DNA of 64,000 nt from Bacillus sp. FJAT-52991. Its GTDB lineage: Bacteria > Bacillota > Bacilli > Bacillales > Domibacillaceae. A program made the translations under genes and the position numbers. Below, piece after piece: positions 8,610 through 18,745 of the stretch (positions are counted from its first letter, which is position 1; each line of letters opens with the position of its first letter). A model generated the notes under the pieces. The model was not told the DNA's origin. It did not search any database and saw only the letters and a list, made by a program, of their open reading frames with translations. The DNA lies in assembly GCF_037201805.1 (NCBI RefSeq), contig NZ_CP147404.1, positions 1,388,001 to 1,452,000 of the forward strand, in the 5' to 3' direction.

Positions 8610-8814
8610 TGGGTGTGTGATTAGGGTGAAAATAACACATAAGCCCGTCGTAAATAATTCAACAAAGATGTTCATAAAAATATCCTTCTTCATAAAGACT
8701 ATGTTAATATGAATAAGCGGATATCTATCAGTCTCTTCCTCATTTTTTCTCCAAGCTATGTTATTCTTCAGGTTGTATGGTCTTTTTTCTCAAAAAATGA
8801 AAAAAATAAAAATG

Positions 8815-8828
8815 CGAATAAATGTTCG
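8815..8828 (+). promoter_or_regulatory. LexA (DinR/SOS) box upstream of recA
   Basis: CGAATAAATGTTCG, one base away from the symmetrical form of the Bacillus SOS box CGAAC-N4-GTTCG, flanked by G and C that extend the palindrome. It ends nine bases before the -35 of the recA promoter. Confidence 0.85.
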
Positions 8829-8836
8829 CTTTTTGC

Positions 8837-8865
8837 TTGAAATTATCTCATAAAAAAGGTATAGT
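8837..8865 (+). promoter_or_regulatory. recA promoter
   Basis: TTGAAA (8837-8842) and TATAGT (8860-8865) with a 17-bp spacer, just downstream of the LexA box, so repressor bound there would block polymerase. Confidence 0.75.
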
Positions 8866-8938
8866 AATGATAGATTTTGAAACAGAAAATCCATAAGTTG
8901 ATTTTTTAATAGATGTATCATTTTAAGGAGGAATATAG

Positions 8939-9985
8939 ATGAACGATCGCCAAGCAGCATTAGATATGGCTTTAAAACAAATTGAAAAACAATTCGGTAA
9001 AGGGTCGATTATGAAGCTAGGTGAGCAAACCGACCGGAAAATCTCAACTATACCAAGCGGTTCTCTCGCTTTGGATGCAGCGCTTGGAGTAGGCGGTTAT
9101 CCGCGTGGACGTATTATTGAAATATATGGTCCGGAGAGTTCTGGTAAGACAACGGTAGCTCTTCATGCGATTGCTGAAGTGCAAGCAACTGGCGGTCAGG
9201 CGGCGTTTATTGATGCGGAGCACGCGCTAGATCCAGTATACGCTCAAAAGCTAGGGGTAAATATTGACGAACTTTTATTATCTCAGCCGGATACAGGGGA
9301 ACAAGCGCTAGAAATCGCTGAAGCACTCGTGCGAAGTGGTGCTGTCGATATTCTCGTCATCGATTCAGTCGCAGCTTTAGTACCAAAAGCGGAGATCGAA
9401 GGGGAAATGGGTGATTCGCATGTTGGTTTACAAGCGCGTCTTATGTCACAGGCGTTGCGTAAGCTTTCAGGAGCCATTAATAAATCGAAAACGATCGCAA
9501 TCTTCATTAACCAAATTCGTGAAAAAGTCGGCGTAATGTTCGGGAATCCTGAAACAACACCAGGTGGACGTGCGCTTAAGTTTTATAGCTCTGTGCGTTT
9601 AGAAGTTCGTCGTGCTGAAACATTAAAGCAAGGAAATGAAATGGTCGGTAATAAGACGAAAATAAAAGTAGTTAAAAATAAAGTAGCTCCTCCTTTCCGT
9701 GTGGCAGAAGTTGATATTATGTACGGAGAAGGAATCTCTAGAGAAGGAGAAATCATTGATTTAGGCTCAGATGAAGATATTATTCAAAAGAGCGGTGCTT
9801 GGTACTCTTACAATGAAGAGCGCTTAGGGCAAGGTCGTGAAAATGCTAAGCAATTTTTAAAAGAGAACCCGGATATTAGCCATGAGATCATGCTGAAGAT
9901 TCGAAAACAATACGGGTTAGATGAGGATGTAACTGAACCTGTAGAAGAGAATATGTCAGAGGAATCTGATCTTCTAGATGAATAA
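8939..9985 (+). CDS. recA: RecA recombinase
   Basis: 348 residues, identical in length to B. subtilis RecA. Walker A GPESSGKT at residues 64-71, Walker B VIDSVAAL, the L1/L2 loop regions ([44 protein letters not shown]) and an acidic C-terminal tail ([13 protein letters not shown]). It forms filaments on single-stranded DNA, catalyses strand exchange and promotes LexA self-cleavage; the lexA gene is also in this window. Start ATG 8939 follows AAGGAGG. SOS-inducible through the LexA box. Confidence 0.98.
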   Translation: MNDRQAALDMALKQIEKQFGKGSIMKLGEQTDRKISTIPSGSLALDAALGVGGYPRGRIIEIYGPESSGKTTVALHAIAEVQATGGQAAFIDAEHALDPVYAQKLGVNIDELLLSQPDTGEQALEIAEALVRSGAVDILVIDSVAALVPKAEIEGEMGDSHVGLQARLMSQALRKLSGAINKSKTIAIFINQIREKVGVMFGNPETTPGGRALKFYSSVRLEVRRAETLKQGNEMVGNKTKIKVVKNKVAPPFRVAEVDIMYGEGISREGEIIDLGSDEDIIQKSGAWYSYNEERLGQGRENAKQFLKENPDISHEIMLKIRKQYGLDEDVTEPVEENMSEESDLLDE

Positions 9986-9993
9986 AGTCTGTT

Positions 9994-10024
9994 GGAGCAG
10001 TGTTTGATCGCACTGCTCCTTTTA
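9994..10024 (+). terminator. Terminator after recA
   Basis: Perfect 9-bp stem GGAGCAGTG/CACTGCTCC with an 8-nt loop followed by TTTT. Confidence 0.9.
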
Positions 10025-10064
10025 TATATATGAAAGAATTAACACTGTGTCTACCATGAAACGC

Positions 10065-10093
10065 TTGACAACGAATTTCCGCACCTATAAAAT
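10065..10093 (+). promoter_or_regulatory. rny promoter
   Basis: Consensus TTGACA (10065-10070) and TAAAAT (10088-10093) with a 17-bp spacer, about 130 bp upstream of rny. The long leader may serve post-transcriptional control. Confidence 0.7.
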
Positions 10094-10224
10094 TAGTATG
10101 TATATTTTACATTTTTTTTCTCTTAAAAGTGGAAGAATTGAAGCTGTATATTGAAATGTTGAACAATGTATCAGCCGACATGTTAAAAACATGACAAAAG
10201 ATCATAGCAAGGGGAGGTGAAATC

Positions 10225-11784
10225 ATGGATGCTATTACAATCATCTCCATTTTGCTTGGCCTAATCGTTGGTGTAGTTGTTGGCTATTTTGTTAGGAAAT
10301 CCATTGCAGAGTCTAAAATTGCAGGGGCAAAGGATGCGGCAGAACAAATTATTGATGATGCCAACCGAGAAGCAGAAGCGTTGAAAAAAGAAGCCCTGCT
10401 TGAAGCAAAGGATGAAATTCATAAACTTCGTACAGATACTGAATTAGAGCTTCGTGAACGAAGAAACGAATTGCAAAAACAAGAGAATCGTTTATTACAG
10501 AAAGAAGAGAACCTTGATCGTAAAGATGAGCAATTGGATAAACGTGAGGCTCAACTTGAGAAGAAAGAGGAAGCTCTAACTGAGAGACAACAACATATTG
10601 AAGAGATGGACAGCAAAGTGGAAGAGATGGTGAAAGTACAGAAAGCTGAACTGGAACGAATCTCAAGTCTCACTCGTGATGAAGCTCGTGCGATCATTTT
10701 AGAACGTGTCGAACAAGAACTTGCACATGATATCGCTGTGATGACAAAAGAGCAAGAGAATCGCGCGAAAGAAGAGGCCGACAAAAAGGCAAAAGATATT
10801 CTTTCTCTCGCTATTCAGCGCTGTGCAGCAGACCATGTGGCAGAAACAACAGTTTCAGTTGTGAACTTGCCAAATGATGAAATGAAAGGTCGTATCATTG
10901 GTCGTGAAGGACGAAATATTCGAACGCTTGAAACGCTTACAGGTATTGATTTAATTATCGATGATACGCCAGAAGCGGTGATTCTCTCAGGCTTTGATCC
11001 AATTCGTCGTGAAACGGCTCGAATTGCGCTTGAGAAGCTTGTGCAAGATGGACGAATCCATCCAGCGCGTATTGAGGAAATGGTTGATAAAGCTAGAAGA
11101 GAAGTGGATGAATACATCCGCGAAATGGGTGAACAAACTACATTTGAAGTTGGTATTCATGGACTTCACCCTGATTTAATTAAGATATTAGGACGTTTGA
11201 AATTCCGTACGAGTTACGGTCAGAATGTGTTAAAGCATTCGATGGAAGTTGCTTTTCTTACAGGGCTTATGGCTGCTGAGCTTGGCGAAGATGAAGTCCT
11301 TGCTCGTCGTGCTGGACTACTTCATGATATCGGGAAAGCAGTAGATCACGAAGTAGAAGGAAGTCATGTTGAAATAGGCGTGGAGCTTGCGACGAAATAT
11401 AAAGAACACCCGATTGTCATTAATAGTATTGCGTCGCATCATGGAGATACGGAACCGACGTCCATTATTGCTGTTCTTGTGGCCGCGGCAGATGCTCTGT
11501 CTGCTGCCAGACCAGGTGCCCGTAGTGAAACGCTTGAAAACTATATACGACGTCTTGAGAAACTGGAAGAAATTTCAGAGTCCTATGACGGAGTAGAGAA
11601 ATCATTTGCGATTCAGGCGGGACGCGAAGTGCGTATTATGGTGAAACCTGATCAAATTGATGATCTTCACGCTCATCGATTGGCGCGCGACATTAGAAAA
11701 CGGATTGAAGGGGAACTGGATTATCCAGGCCATATTAAAGTGACAGTGATAAGAGAAACACGAGCTGTGGAATATGCGAAATAA
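10225..11784 (+). CDS. rny: RNase Y, membrane-anchored endoribonuclease
   Basis: 519 residues. N-terminal transmembrane helix (~4-24, [18 protein letters not shown]), a long charged coiled coil (~30-200), a KH RNA-binding domain ([15 protein letters not shown]) and an HD metal-hydrolase domain with H367-D368 in LLHDIGK. It initiates mRNA decay in Bacillus and is the partner of the RicA/RicF/RicT complex; ricA is also in this window. Strong Shine-Dalgarno GGGGAGGTG before ATG 10225. Confidence 0.97.
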   Translation: MDAITIISILLGLIVGVVVGYFVRKSIAESKIAGAKDAAEQIIDDANREAEALKKEALLEAKDEIHKLRTDTELELRERRNELQKQENRLLQKEENLDRKDEQLDKREAQLEKKEEALTERQQHIEEMDSKVEEMVKVQKAELERISSLTRDEARAIILERVEQELAHDIAVMTKEQENRAKEEADKKAKDILSLAIQRCAADHVAETTVSVVNLPNDEMKGRIIGREGRNIRTLETLTGIDLIIDDTPEAVILSGFDPIRRETARIALEKLVQDGRIHPARIEEMVDKARREVDEYIREMGEQTTFEVGIHGLHPDLIKILGRLKFRTSYGQNVLKHSMEVAFLTGLMAAELGEDEVLARRAGLLHDIGKAVDHEVEGSHVEIGVELATKYKEHPIVINSIASHHGDTEPTSIIAVLVAAADALSAARPGARSETLENYIRRLEKLEEISESYDGVEKSFAIQAGREVRIMVKPDQIDDLHAHRLARDIRKRIEGELDYPGHIKVTVIRETRAVEYAK

Positions 11785-11814
11785 AGCGGTGTGAAACCTT
11801 CACACCGCTTTCCC
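11784..11814 (+). terminator. Hairpin terminator between rny and ymdB
   Basis: Perfect 12-bp stem AAGCGGTGTGAA/TTCACACCGCTT with a 3-nt loop, starting in the rny stop codon; the following T run is interrupted (TTCCCTTT), so partial readthrough into ymdB 36 nt later is likely. Confidence 0.8.
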
Positions 11815-11849
11815 TTTGGCAAAAAACAAATGACGGAAAGGAAAGAAAG

Positions 11850-12650
11850 ATGAAAATATTATTTGTAGGCGATGTAGTTGGTTCTCCAGGGCGAGAAATG
11901 GTCAGTGAATATTTACCGATGCTTAAAAAGAAGTACCGTCCTGAATGCACAATTGTAAATGGTGAAAATGCGGCTGCAGGACGAGGGATTACACAGAAAA
12001 TCTACCGTCAATTTTTAAATGATGGAGCGGACGCAGTCACATTAGGGAATCACGCTTGGGACAATAAAGAGATATTTGAATTTATTGATGAAGCGAAGCA
12101 GCTTGTGAGACCGGCGAATTTCCCGGAAGGTACACCTGGTAAAGGGCTGATCTTTGTGAAGCAAGCGGGACTAGAGGTTGCCGTGATTAACATTCAAGGG
12201 CGTACATTTATGCCTCCGTTAGATTGCCCGTTTACAGCGGTAGAAATGCTTGTAGAAGAGGCGAGAAAGCGAACTCCGTTTATTTTTGTAGACGTTCATG
12301 CGGAAGCTACTAGTGAAAAGCAAGCGATAGGTTGGCTTTTAGACGGGAAAGTATCGGCTGTTGTAGGTACACATACTCATGTTCAGACAGCGGATCATCG
12401 GGTATTGCCAAAAGGAACGGCCTATTTATCAGATGTTGGAATGACAGGGCCTTACGACAGCATTTTAGGGATGGAAAAAGAAGCTGTACTAAAAAAATTC
12501 CTGACTAGTTTACCTGTTAGGTTTGAAGTGCCAAAGAGCGGCCGCACTCAACTTAGTGCTTGCCTCATTGAGCTAGATCGCAAAACAGGTCTAGCAAAAA
12601 CAATTGATCCGATCCTCATTAACGACGATCATCCGTTTATTGCAGAATAA
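11850..12650 (+). CDS. ymdB: YmdB metallophosphoesterase (2',3'-cyclic-nucleotide phosphodiesterase family)
   Basis: 266 residues. Calcineurin-like dinuclear metal site: GDVVGSPGRE (D7), NGENAAAGRGIT (E39/N40 region), LGNHAWDNKE (N67-H68) and VGTHTHVQTAD near residue 175-180. B. subtilis YmdB has 2',3'-cAMP phosphodiesterase activity and controls the biofilm/motility switch; gene order rny-ymdB-spoVS is the same. Start ATG 11850 after GGAAAGGAAAG. Confidence 0.93.
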   Translation: MKILFVGDVVGSPGREMVSEYLPMLKKKYRPECTIVNGENAAAGRGITQKIYRQFLNDGADAVTLGNHAWDNKEIFEFIDEAKQLVRPANFPEGTPGKGLIFVKQAGLEVAVINIQGRTFMPPLDCPFTAVEMLVEEARKRTPFIFVDVHAEATSEKQAIGWLLDGKVSAVVGTHTHVQTADHRVLPKGTAYLSDVGMTGPYDSILGMEKEAVLKKFLTSLPVRFEVPKSGRTQLSACLIELDRKTGLAKTIDPILINDDHPFIAE

Positions 12651-12731
12651 CATCTTGCCCCTTTTGTTAAATAGACAAGTAATACGTGAGCTATTCCTCG
12701 AATATAGTAACAATGGAAGGCTAGCGATAAA

Positions 12732-12880
12732 GTGAAACTTCAATCAGTGGGCGTTTTTCTCATCCCCACTGATTGTTAGTTGAACGGATCGGGCGTTTAC
12801 GGGCTGTTGATCCCCTACCTACATATCTGTGCTTCTTCTGCCATGTTGAGGTGGGGTCTTACAACCCGTTAATGCGGGAT
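12732..12880 (+). ncRNA. Candidate structured RNA or dispersed repeat between ymdB and spoVS
   Basis: The ymdB-spoVS gap (12651-12933) holds no ORF but several paired segments. P1: AATCAGTGG/CCACTGATT (12742-12750 with 12766-12774), flanked by AACT/AGTT. P2: GGATC/GATCC (12786-12790 with 12809-12813). P3: CCCC-T-ACCT with AGGTGGGG (12812-12820 with 12849-12856). P4: CCCG/CGGG (12865-12868 with 12875-12878). P2 and P3 share two bases and so partly exclude each other. There is no T run at the end. I believe similar sequences occur in other Bacillaceae intergenic regions, but I cannot confirm this here. Confidence 0.4.
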
Positions 12881-12898
12881 AAGTGTGTTCTATGGAAT
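12876..12898 (+). promoter_or_regulatory. Possible sigma-H promoter of spoVS
   Basis: GGGATAA (12876-12882) and GGAAT (12894-12898) are spaced as expected for a sigma-H promoter (AGGA-type -35, GAAT -10) but with mismatches in the -35. B. subtilis spoVS is sigma-H dependent, which motivated the search. Confidence 0.3.
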
Positions 12899-12933
12899 GA
12901 GCATTCGGTATAGTTAATAAAGGGGGCCATGAA

Positions 12934-13194
12934 ATGGAAGTATTAAAAGTTTCGGCAAAATCCAATCCTAATTCTGTAGCTGGTGCACTTGCCGGTGTTC
13001 TGCGTGAAAGAGGTGCCGCTGAAATCCAAGCAATTGGGGCTGGAGCGCTTAATCAGGCAGTAAAAGCAGTGGCCATTGCCAGAGGGTTTGTCGCTCCTAG
13101 CGGGGTGGATCTAATTTGTATTCCTGCTTTTACCGATATCTTGATCGATGGGGAAGAACGAACAGCGATCAAATTGATTGTCGAACCACGATAG
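12934..13194 (+). CDS. spoVS: Stage V sporulation protein S
   Basis: 86 residues; near-invariant Alba-like small protein (MEVLKVSAKSNPNSVAGALA..., then GAGALNQAVKAVAIARGFVAPSG). In B. subtilis it is needed for progress through late sporulation and influences septation. Shine-Dalgarno AAGGGGG before ATG 12934. Lies in its own transcription unit, between the structured intergenic element and a long terminator. Confidence 0.97.
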   Translation: MEVLKVSAKSNPNSVAGALAGVLRERGAAEIQAIGAGALNQAVKAVAIARGFVAPSGVDLICIPAFTDILIDGEERTAIKLIVEPR

Positions 13195-13208
13195 AAACAA
13201 ACATTACG

Positions 13209-13272
13209 GTCAGACTCAAACACAGAAAACGGAGTTGTGTTTTCATCCGCTCTGTGTTGGAGTCTGACTTTT
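13209..13272 (+). terminator. Terminator after spoVS
   Basis: Long stem: GTCAGACTC (13209-13217) with GAGTCTGAC (13260-13268), extended by AACACAG/CTGTGTT and CGGA/TCCG, followed by TTTT. Confidence 0.85.
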
Positions 13273-13366
13273 CATTTGAATGAAAAAACATTTGCAATTT
13301 TATGTTAAATTGAATATAGTAAATATACTATTCCTACTTGTATAATAAGATTTAAGGAGGGGTAAC

Positions 13367-14287
13367 ATGATTTTTGATGCTCATTGTGATGTTCTATATC
13401 GACTTCAAACTGAAACGGGTCTAAGTTTTCAACAAAGTCAAGGTCTGCATATTACGTATGACCAGTTAAAGAAAGCGGGAGGCAAAGTGCAATGCTTTGC
13501 TATTTTCATCTCTTCTACATTAAAGCCATCTGAACGATTTCGAGCAGCGCTAGAGCAAATTGATTTATTCTATGAGAAAATTGTGAAGCCTCATCCTGAT
13601 ATAAAAGTAGTCAAATCAAGGAAAGATATATTTGATTTGCTGAAAGGAGAAATTGGAGTAGTATTAACGCTTGAAGGCTGTGAGGCCATTGAAGAAGACC
13701 CTCTGAAGTTAAATATTCTCTACCATCTTGGTGTTCGCTCGGTTGGATTAACTTGGAACAATGCCAATGCTGCAGCAGATGGAGCCTTGGAAAAGAGAGG
13801 AGCTGGCCTGACAGCTTTTGGCATCCAAGTTGTTGAACAACTAAATCATTTGGGGATATGGACAGATGTTTCCCACTTATGTGAGCGAGCTTTTTGGGAT
13901 GTGGTAGATGTGGCTCACTTCCCGATTGCTAGTCATTCTAATTGTTATCAGCTTTGTCCTCATCCAAGAAATTTAAAGGATGAACAACTTAAGGCAATCA
14001 TCCAAAAAGATGGTGTCATCGGTTTGACATTTGTTCCTTTCTTTGTGAAGAAGGAAGGAAAAGCCACCGTAGTTGATTTATTAAAACATGTAGAATATCT
14101 ATGTGAGCTTGGAGGAGAAGACCATCTTGGATTTGGATCAGATTTTGATGGGATTGATGAAACAATTTCGGGATTAGATTGTTATCAAGCGTATGAACAA
14201 TGGGGTGAATTACTGAATAAATATTATTCATCCCTTCAAACAGACAAATTTCTTTATTATAATTTCGCGCGTCGGTTTCCAAACTAA
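13367..14287 (+). CDS. Membrane dipeptidase-type (M19) zinc peptidase
   Basis: 306 residues of the renal dipeptidase family (M19). The metal site is intact: H6-x-D8 in DAHCDVL, bridging E103 in LTLEGCEAIEE, histidines in TDVSH and ASHSN, and the FGSDFDG motif near residue 260. No signal peptide, so it is probably cytoplasmic and hydrolyses dipeptides (the family also takes L,D/D,D-dipeptides). It occupies the place where B. subtilis has tdh-kbl. Own start region with GGAGGGG before ATG 13367. Confidence 0.88.
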   Translation: MIFDAHCDVLYRLQTETGLSFQQSQGLHITYDQLKKAGGKVQCFAIFISSTLKPSERFRAALEQIDLFYEKIVKPHPDIKVVKSRKDIFDLLKGEIGVVLTLEGCEAIEEDPLKLNILYHLGVRSVGLTWNNANAAADGALEKRGAGLTAFGIQVVEQLNHLGIWTDVSHLCERAFWDVVDVAHFPIASHSNCYQLCPHPRNLKDEQLKAIIQKDGVIGLTFVPFFVKKEGKATVVDLLKHVEYLCELGGEDHLGFGSDFDGIDETISGLDCYQAYEQWGELLNKYYSSLQTDKFLYYNFARRFPN

Positions 14288-14376
14288 ATCAACAAATATA
14301 AAGTTAGTGATTTATCCTTAAAAGTGATACACTAGTTTTGTGGAGAAAGAAGCGTATTAAAGGAGTGTAATGGTCA

Positions 14377-16113
14377 ATGATAGAGCAGCTTTCTTGGAAA
14401 GTTGGAGGACAGCAAGGTGAAGGGATTGAAAGTACAGGAGAGATTTTCTCTATGGCTTTGAATCGCTTAGGCTATTTTTTATATGGGTATCGTCATTTTT
14501 CATCAAGGATTAAAGGTGGACATACGAATAATAAAATTCGCGTAAGTACGACGCCTGTTCGTGCTGTAGCGGATGATCTTGATATATTGGTGGCATTTGA
14601 TCAGGAGACGATTGATGTAAACTGTAAGGAATTACACGATAAAGGCATGATTCTTGCAGATTCGAAATTTAATCCTGTCAAGCCAGAGGATACAAATGCT
14701 GAGCTGTATGTTGTGCCATTTACGGAAATGGCAACTGAACTTGGAACATCGCTAATGAAAAACATGGTTGCTGTAGGAGCTACTTGTGCGGTTATCAATC
14801 TTGATGTTCAAGTATTCACAGGTGTCGTTCAGGAGATTTTTGGACGTAAAGGCGAAGCGGTTGTTCAAAAAAATATGGAAGCTATTCAAGCAGGCTATCG
14901 TTATATGCTTGATCAGCTAAATGGCAAAGAAGGAGCGCTGGAGCTTAAAGAAGCTGATGGCAAACAGCGGATGTTTATGATCGGTAACGATGCGATCGCT
15001 CTTGGGGCGCTCGCAGGCGGCGTTCGTTTAATGGCTGCTTATCCGATTACACCGGCTTCTGAAATTATGGAGTATTTAATTGAAAAATTACCAGAAGTCG
15101 GCGGGACGGTCATTCAAACGGAAGATGAAATCGCAGCAGCAACGATGGCAATCGGTGCGAACTATGGAGGAATTCGTTCATTCACAGCTTCTGCCGGCCC
15201 GGGCCTTTCATTAATGATGGAGGCGATCGGCCTTGCAGGAATGACGGAAACACCGCTTGTTGTAGTTGATACACAACGTGGAGGACCATCAACGGGATTA
15301 CCGACGAAACAGGAACAATCAGATTTGATGGCGATGATTTATGGAACACATGGGGAAATTCCAAAGATTGTCCTTGCACCAAGTACGGTGGAAGAAGCCT
15401 TTTTTGATACAGTTGAGGCTTTTAACTTGGCAGAGGAGTACCAATGCCCGGTCATTATCTTGTCTGATTTGCAATTGTCATTAGGAAAACAAACGGTCGA
15501 GCCGCTTGATTATAGCAAAGTGGAAATTCGTCGCGGAAAGCTGATTCAAGAAGAACTACCTGAAACAGAAGAGAAAACGTATTTTAAACGCTATGAAGTG
15601 ACAGAAGATGGTGTCTCTCCTCGTGTGATTCCTGGAATGAAGCATGGTATTCATCATGTGACAGGTGTTGAGCATGATGAAACAGGTAAACCGTCTGAGT
15701 CTCCGTCTAATCGCCAAGCACAAATGGATAAGCGCATGCGAAAATTGAATCATATGCAGTTTAAAACACCAGTCTATAAAAATGCTAAGCATGACCAATC
15801 TGATGTATTGTTAATTGGATTTAACTCTACTCGAGGTGCGATTGAGGAAGCAATTGATCGATTAGAACAAGAAGGAATGAAAGTTAATCACGCTCAAATT
15901 CGATTAATTCATCCATTCCCGACAGAAGAAATTTTGCCGTTAATTGAATCAACGAAACATGTGTTAGTAGTAGAAAACAATGCAACAGGTCAGCTTGCCA
16001 ATATTATTAAAATGAACGTAGGCTACCCGCAAAAAATTAAAAGTCTGTGTAAATATGACGGGAATCCATTCCAGCCACATCATATTTATACAAGTAGCAA
16101 GGAGCTGTTTTAA
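14377..16113 (+). CDS. korA: 2-oxoacid:ferredoxin oxidoreductase, alpha subunit (fused gamma-alpha)
   Basis: 578 residues. The N-terminal ~185 residues are the gamma domain (VGGQQGEGIESTGEIFS...GGHTNNKIRVS), followed by the alpha pyrimidine-binding domain (GALAGGVRLMAAYPITPASEIMEYL, QTEDEIAAATMAIGA, TASAGPGLSLM) and a C-terminal domain. With korB it would oxidatively decarboxylate a 2-oxoacid (2-oxoglutarate or pyruvate/branched) to the acyl-CoA and reduce ferredoxin. Substrate cannot be fixed from sequence; 2-oxoglutarate is the usual annotation for this Bacillus pair. ATG 14377, stop abuts the korB start. Confidence 0.9.
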   Translation: MIEQLSWKVGGQQGEGIESTGEIFSMALNRLGYFLYGYRHFSSRIKGGHTNNKIRVSTTPVRAVADDLDILVAFDQETIDVNCKELHDKGMILADSKFNPVKPEDTNAELYVVPFTEMATELGTSLMKNMVAVGATCAVINLDVQVFTGVVQEIFGRKGEAVVQKNMEAIQAGYRYMLDQLNGKEGALELKEADGKQRMFMIGNDAIALGALAGGVRLMAAYPITPASEIMEYLIEKLPEVGGTVIQTEDEIAAATMAIGANYGGIRSFTASAGPGLSLMMEAIGLAGMTETPLVVVDTQRGGPSTGLPTKQEQSDLMAMIYGTHGEIPKIVLAPSTVEEAFFDTVEAFNLAEEYQCPVIILSDLQLSLGKQTVEPLDYSKVEIRRGKLIQEELPETEEKTYFKRYEVTEDGVSPRVIPGMKHGIHHVTGVEHDETGKPSESPSNRQAQMDKRMRKLNHMQFKTPVYKNAKHDQSDVLLIGFNSTRGAIEEAIDRLEQEGMKVNHAQIRLIHPFPTEEILPLIESTKHVLVVENNATGQLANIIKMNVGYPQKIKSLCKYDGNPFQPHHIYTSSKELF

Positions 16114-16980
16114 ATGGCGACGTTTAAAGATTTTCGAAATAATGTCAAACCTAACTGGTGCCCTGGTTGCGGTGACTTTTCCGTGCAAGCGGCGATTCAG
16201 CGTGCGGCGGCAAATGTCGGTTTAACACCTGAAAAGCTTGCGGTCATTTCTGGAATTGGTTGTTCTGGTCGTATTTCCGGGTATATTAATTCCTACGGGC
16301 TCCATGGTATTCACGGACGCGCTCTTCCGATTGCCCAAGGAGTAAAAATGGCGAATAAAGATTTAACAGTCATCGCTTCAGGTGGAGATGGTGACGGCTT
16401 TGCCATTGGCATGGGACACACCATTCATGCGATGCGCCGTAATATTGATTTAACTTATGTTGTCATGGATAATCAAATTTATGGATTAACAAAAGGGCAA
16501 ACATCTCCGCGCTCTGCTGAAGGTTTTAAAACAAAATCTACTCCACAAGGGGCGATTGAAAGTGCGCTCTCACCGATGGAGTTAGCTATCACTAGCGGTG
16601 CTACCTTTGTTGCTCAAAGCTTTTCAACCGATTTAAAAGAATTAACAGCGATCATTGAGGCAGGGATTGAGCATAAAGGATTCTCTATTATTAATGTATT
16701 CAGTCCATGCGTCACTTATAATAAAATTAATACGTATGACTGGTTTAAAGAACATTTAACGAAATTATCGACGATTGAAGAGTATGATTCGTCTAATCGT
16801 GAGTTAGCGATGAACACGTTAATGAAGCATGACAGTCTTGTAACGGGGATTATTTATCAAAACAAAGAAAAACCATCCTATCAACAACTTGTGTATGGTT
16901 ATTCTGATGAACCGTTAACTGCCCAAGACTTGAAATTAGAAGATGCTCACTTTAACAAGCTTGTGAAAGAGTTTATGTAA
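16114..16980 (+). CDS. korB: 2-oxoacid:ferredoxin oxidoreductase, beta subunit (TPP-binding)
   Basis: 288 residues. Carries the beta-subunit CPGCGDF motif (residues ~14-20), ISGIGCSGR, the thiamine diphosphate/Mg site GGDGDGFAIG...MDNQIYGLTKGQ, and a PCVTYN loop. No separate ferredoxin-type [4Fe-4S] insertion domain is seen. Starts immediately after the korA TAA, so expression is coupled. Ends at a strong long terminator. Confidence 0.92.
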   Translation: MATFKDFRNNVKPNWCPGCGDFSVQAAIQRAAANVGLTPEKLAVISGIGCSGRISGYINSYGLHGIHGRALPIAQGVKMANKDLTVIASGGDGDGFAIGMGHTIHAMRRNIDLTYVVMDNQIYGLTKGQTSPRSAEGFKTKSTPQGAIESALSPMELAITSGATFVAQSFSTDLKELTAIIEAGIEHKGFSIINVFSPCVTYNKINTYDWFKEHLTKLSTIEEYDSSNRELAMNTLMKHDSLVTGIIYQNKEKPSYQQLVYGYSDEPLTAQDLKLEDAHFNKLVKEFM

Positions 16981-16985
16981 TAAAT

Positions 16986-17047
16986 AAAAAAGAGGGTGAA
17001 CGAAAAGGTCGATGAAAAACGATCTTTTAAGTGTCACCCTCTTTTTT
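16986..17047 (+). terminator. Terminator after korB
   Basis: AAAAAGAGGGTGA/TCACCCTCTTTTTT outer stem with an inner AAAAGGTCG/CGATCTTTT stem; nearly uninterrupted hairpin ending in T6. Confidence 0.92.
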
Positions 17048-17199
17048 ATCGATAAAATAAATGTTTTTTAACACTTTCATACATATTGATTCCGTCTAGT
17101 TGTTCTTTCTTTTGTTCTATTATATACTAAAATAATGTGTATGCATTACAAATGTATTTTCTTTTTGCCTATTTAGCAGCAAAGGAAAGGAGAACTAAA

Positions 17200-18744
17200 A
17201 TGAATGAAGAACAACGCAAGCATGGACAACAAGTGAATGAAAATAATCCAACGGACAAAAAATCCGAAAAGGATTATAGTAAATATTTTGAAGCAGTGTA
17301 TCAGCCGCCATCCTTAAAAGATGCCAAAAAGCGTGGAAAAGAAGACATTAAATATCATAACGATTTCAAAATTGATGAGAGATTTCGAGGAATGGGCGAA
17401 GGGCGCAAATTCTATATTCGCACATATGGATGCCAAATGAATGAGCATGACACAGAAGTAATGGCTGGTATCTTTTTAGCGTTAGGCTATGAAGCCACTG
17501 ATGCTGTCGACGATGCGAATATCGTTTTATTAAATACATGTGCGATTCGTGAAAATGCCGAAAATAAAGTATTTGGTGAATTGGGTCATTTTAAAGCCTT
17601 AAAGCAAGAGCGACCAGATTTATTGTTAGGTGTTTGCGGATGTATGTCCCAAGAGGAATCTGTTGTCAATAAAATCCTAAAAACGTATCAACATGTCGAT
17701 ATGATCTTTGGTACTCATAATATTCATCGTTTGCCACAAATTTTAGATGAAGCCTATAAATCTAAAGAAATGGTTGTTGAAGTGTGGTCTAAAGAGGGAG
17801 ATGTCATTGAAAATCTTCCGAAAGTGCGTCGAGGCAATATTAAAGCTTGGGTTAATATTATGTACGGCTGTGATAAATTTTGTACGTATTGTATCGTCCC
17901 GTACACACGCGGCAAAGAAAGAAGTCGTCGCCCGGAAGAGATTATTCAAGAAGTGCGTCATTTAGCCGCTCAAGGTTATCAAGAAATTACGTTACTTGGT
18001 CAAAATGTGAACGCGTATGGCAAAGACTTTGAAGATATCAAATACGGATTAGGCGATTTAATGGATGAAATCCGCAAAATTGATATTCCGCGTGTTCGTT
18101 TTACAACGAGCCATCCGCGTGACTTCGATGATCATTTAATTGAAGTATTAGCGAAGAAAGGCAATTTAATGGATCACATTCATTTGCCAGTGCAGTCAGG
18201 TTCTTCTGAAGTGTTGAAGATTATGGCACGTAAATACAATCGTGAGCAGTTCCTAGAGCTTGTTCGTAAAATTAAAGTCGCGATTCCAGATGTTGCATTA
18301 ACAACGGATATTATTGTCGGCTATCCAAATGAAACGGAAGAACAATTTGAAGAAACGTTATCTCTTTATAGAGAAGTAGGTTTTGAATCGGCGTATACAT
18401 TTATCTACTCTCCACGAGAAGGAACGCCAGCAGCAAAAATGAAAGACAATGTTCCAATGAAAGTGAAGAAAGAGCGTCTACAACGATTAAATGCGGTAGT
18501 GAACGAGTTATCAGCTGAAGCAATGAAACCATATAAAGGTCAAATTGTTGAAGTATTAGTAGAAGGTGAGAGTAAGAACAATCCTGATATTCTAGCTGGT
18601 TATACAAATAAAAGTAAACTTGTGAACTTTAAAGGGCCTAAAACAGCGATCGGAAAAATTGTTAAAGTAAAGATTGCAGAAGCAAAAACATGGTCCTTAA
18701 ATGGTGAAATGGTAGAAGAACATACAATGGCAGAGGTGAACTAA
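17200..18744 (+). CDS. miaB: tRNA-2-methylthio-N6-dimethylallyladenosine synthase
   Basis: 514 residues from ATG 17200 (AAAGGAGAA just upstream; an in-frame ATG 63 nt earlier has no Shine-Dalgarno). Order: a charged N-terminal extension, the UPF0004 domain with its three cysteines ([26 protein letters not shown]), the radical-SAM CxxxCxxC ([17 protein letters not shown]) and a C-terminal TRAM domain. It adds the 2-methylthio group to i6A37 of tRNAs, using the isopentenyl group placed by MiaA (also in this window). First gene of a miaB-ricA unit. Confidence 0.96.
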   Translation: MNEEQRKHGQQVNENNPTDKKSEKDYSKYFEAVYQPPSLKDAKKRGKEDIKYHNDFKIDERFRGMGEGRKFYIRTYGCQMNEHDTEVMAGIFLALGYEATDAVDDANIVLLNTCAIRENAENKVFGELGHFKALKQERPDLLLGVCGCMSQEESVVNKILKTYQHVDMIFGTHNIHRLPQILDEAYKSKEMVVEVWSKEGDVIENLPKVRRGNIKAWVNIMYGCDKFCTYCIVPYTRGKERSRRPEEIIQEVRHLAAQGYQEITLLGQNVNAYGKDFEDIKYGLGDLMDEIRKIDIPRVRFTTSHPRDFDDHLIEVLAKKGNLMDHIHLPVQSGSSEVLKIMARKYNREQFLELVRKIKVAIPDVALTTDIIVGYPNETEEQFEETLSLYREVGFESAYTFIYSPREGTPAAKMKDNVPMKVKKERLQRLNAVVNELSAEAMKPYKGQIVEVLVEGESKNNPDILAGYTNKSKLVNFKGPKTAIGKIVKVKIAEAKTWSLNGEMVEEHTMAEVN

Positions 18745-18745
18745 T

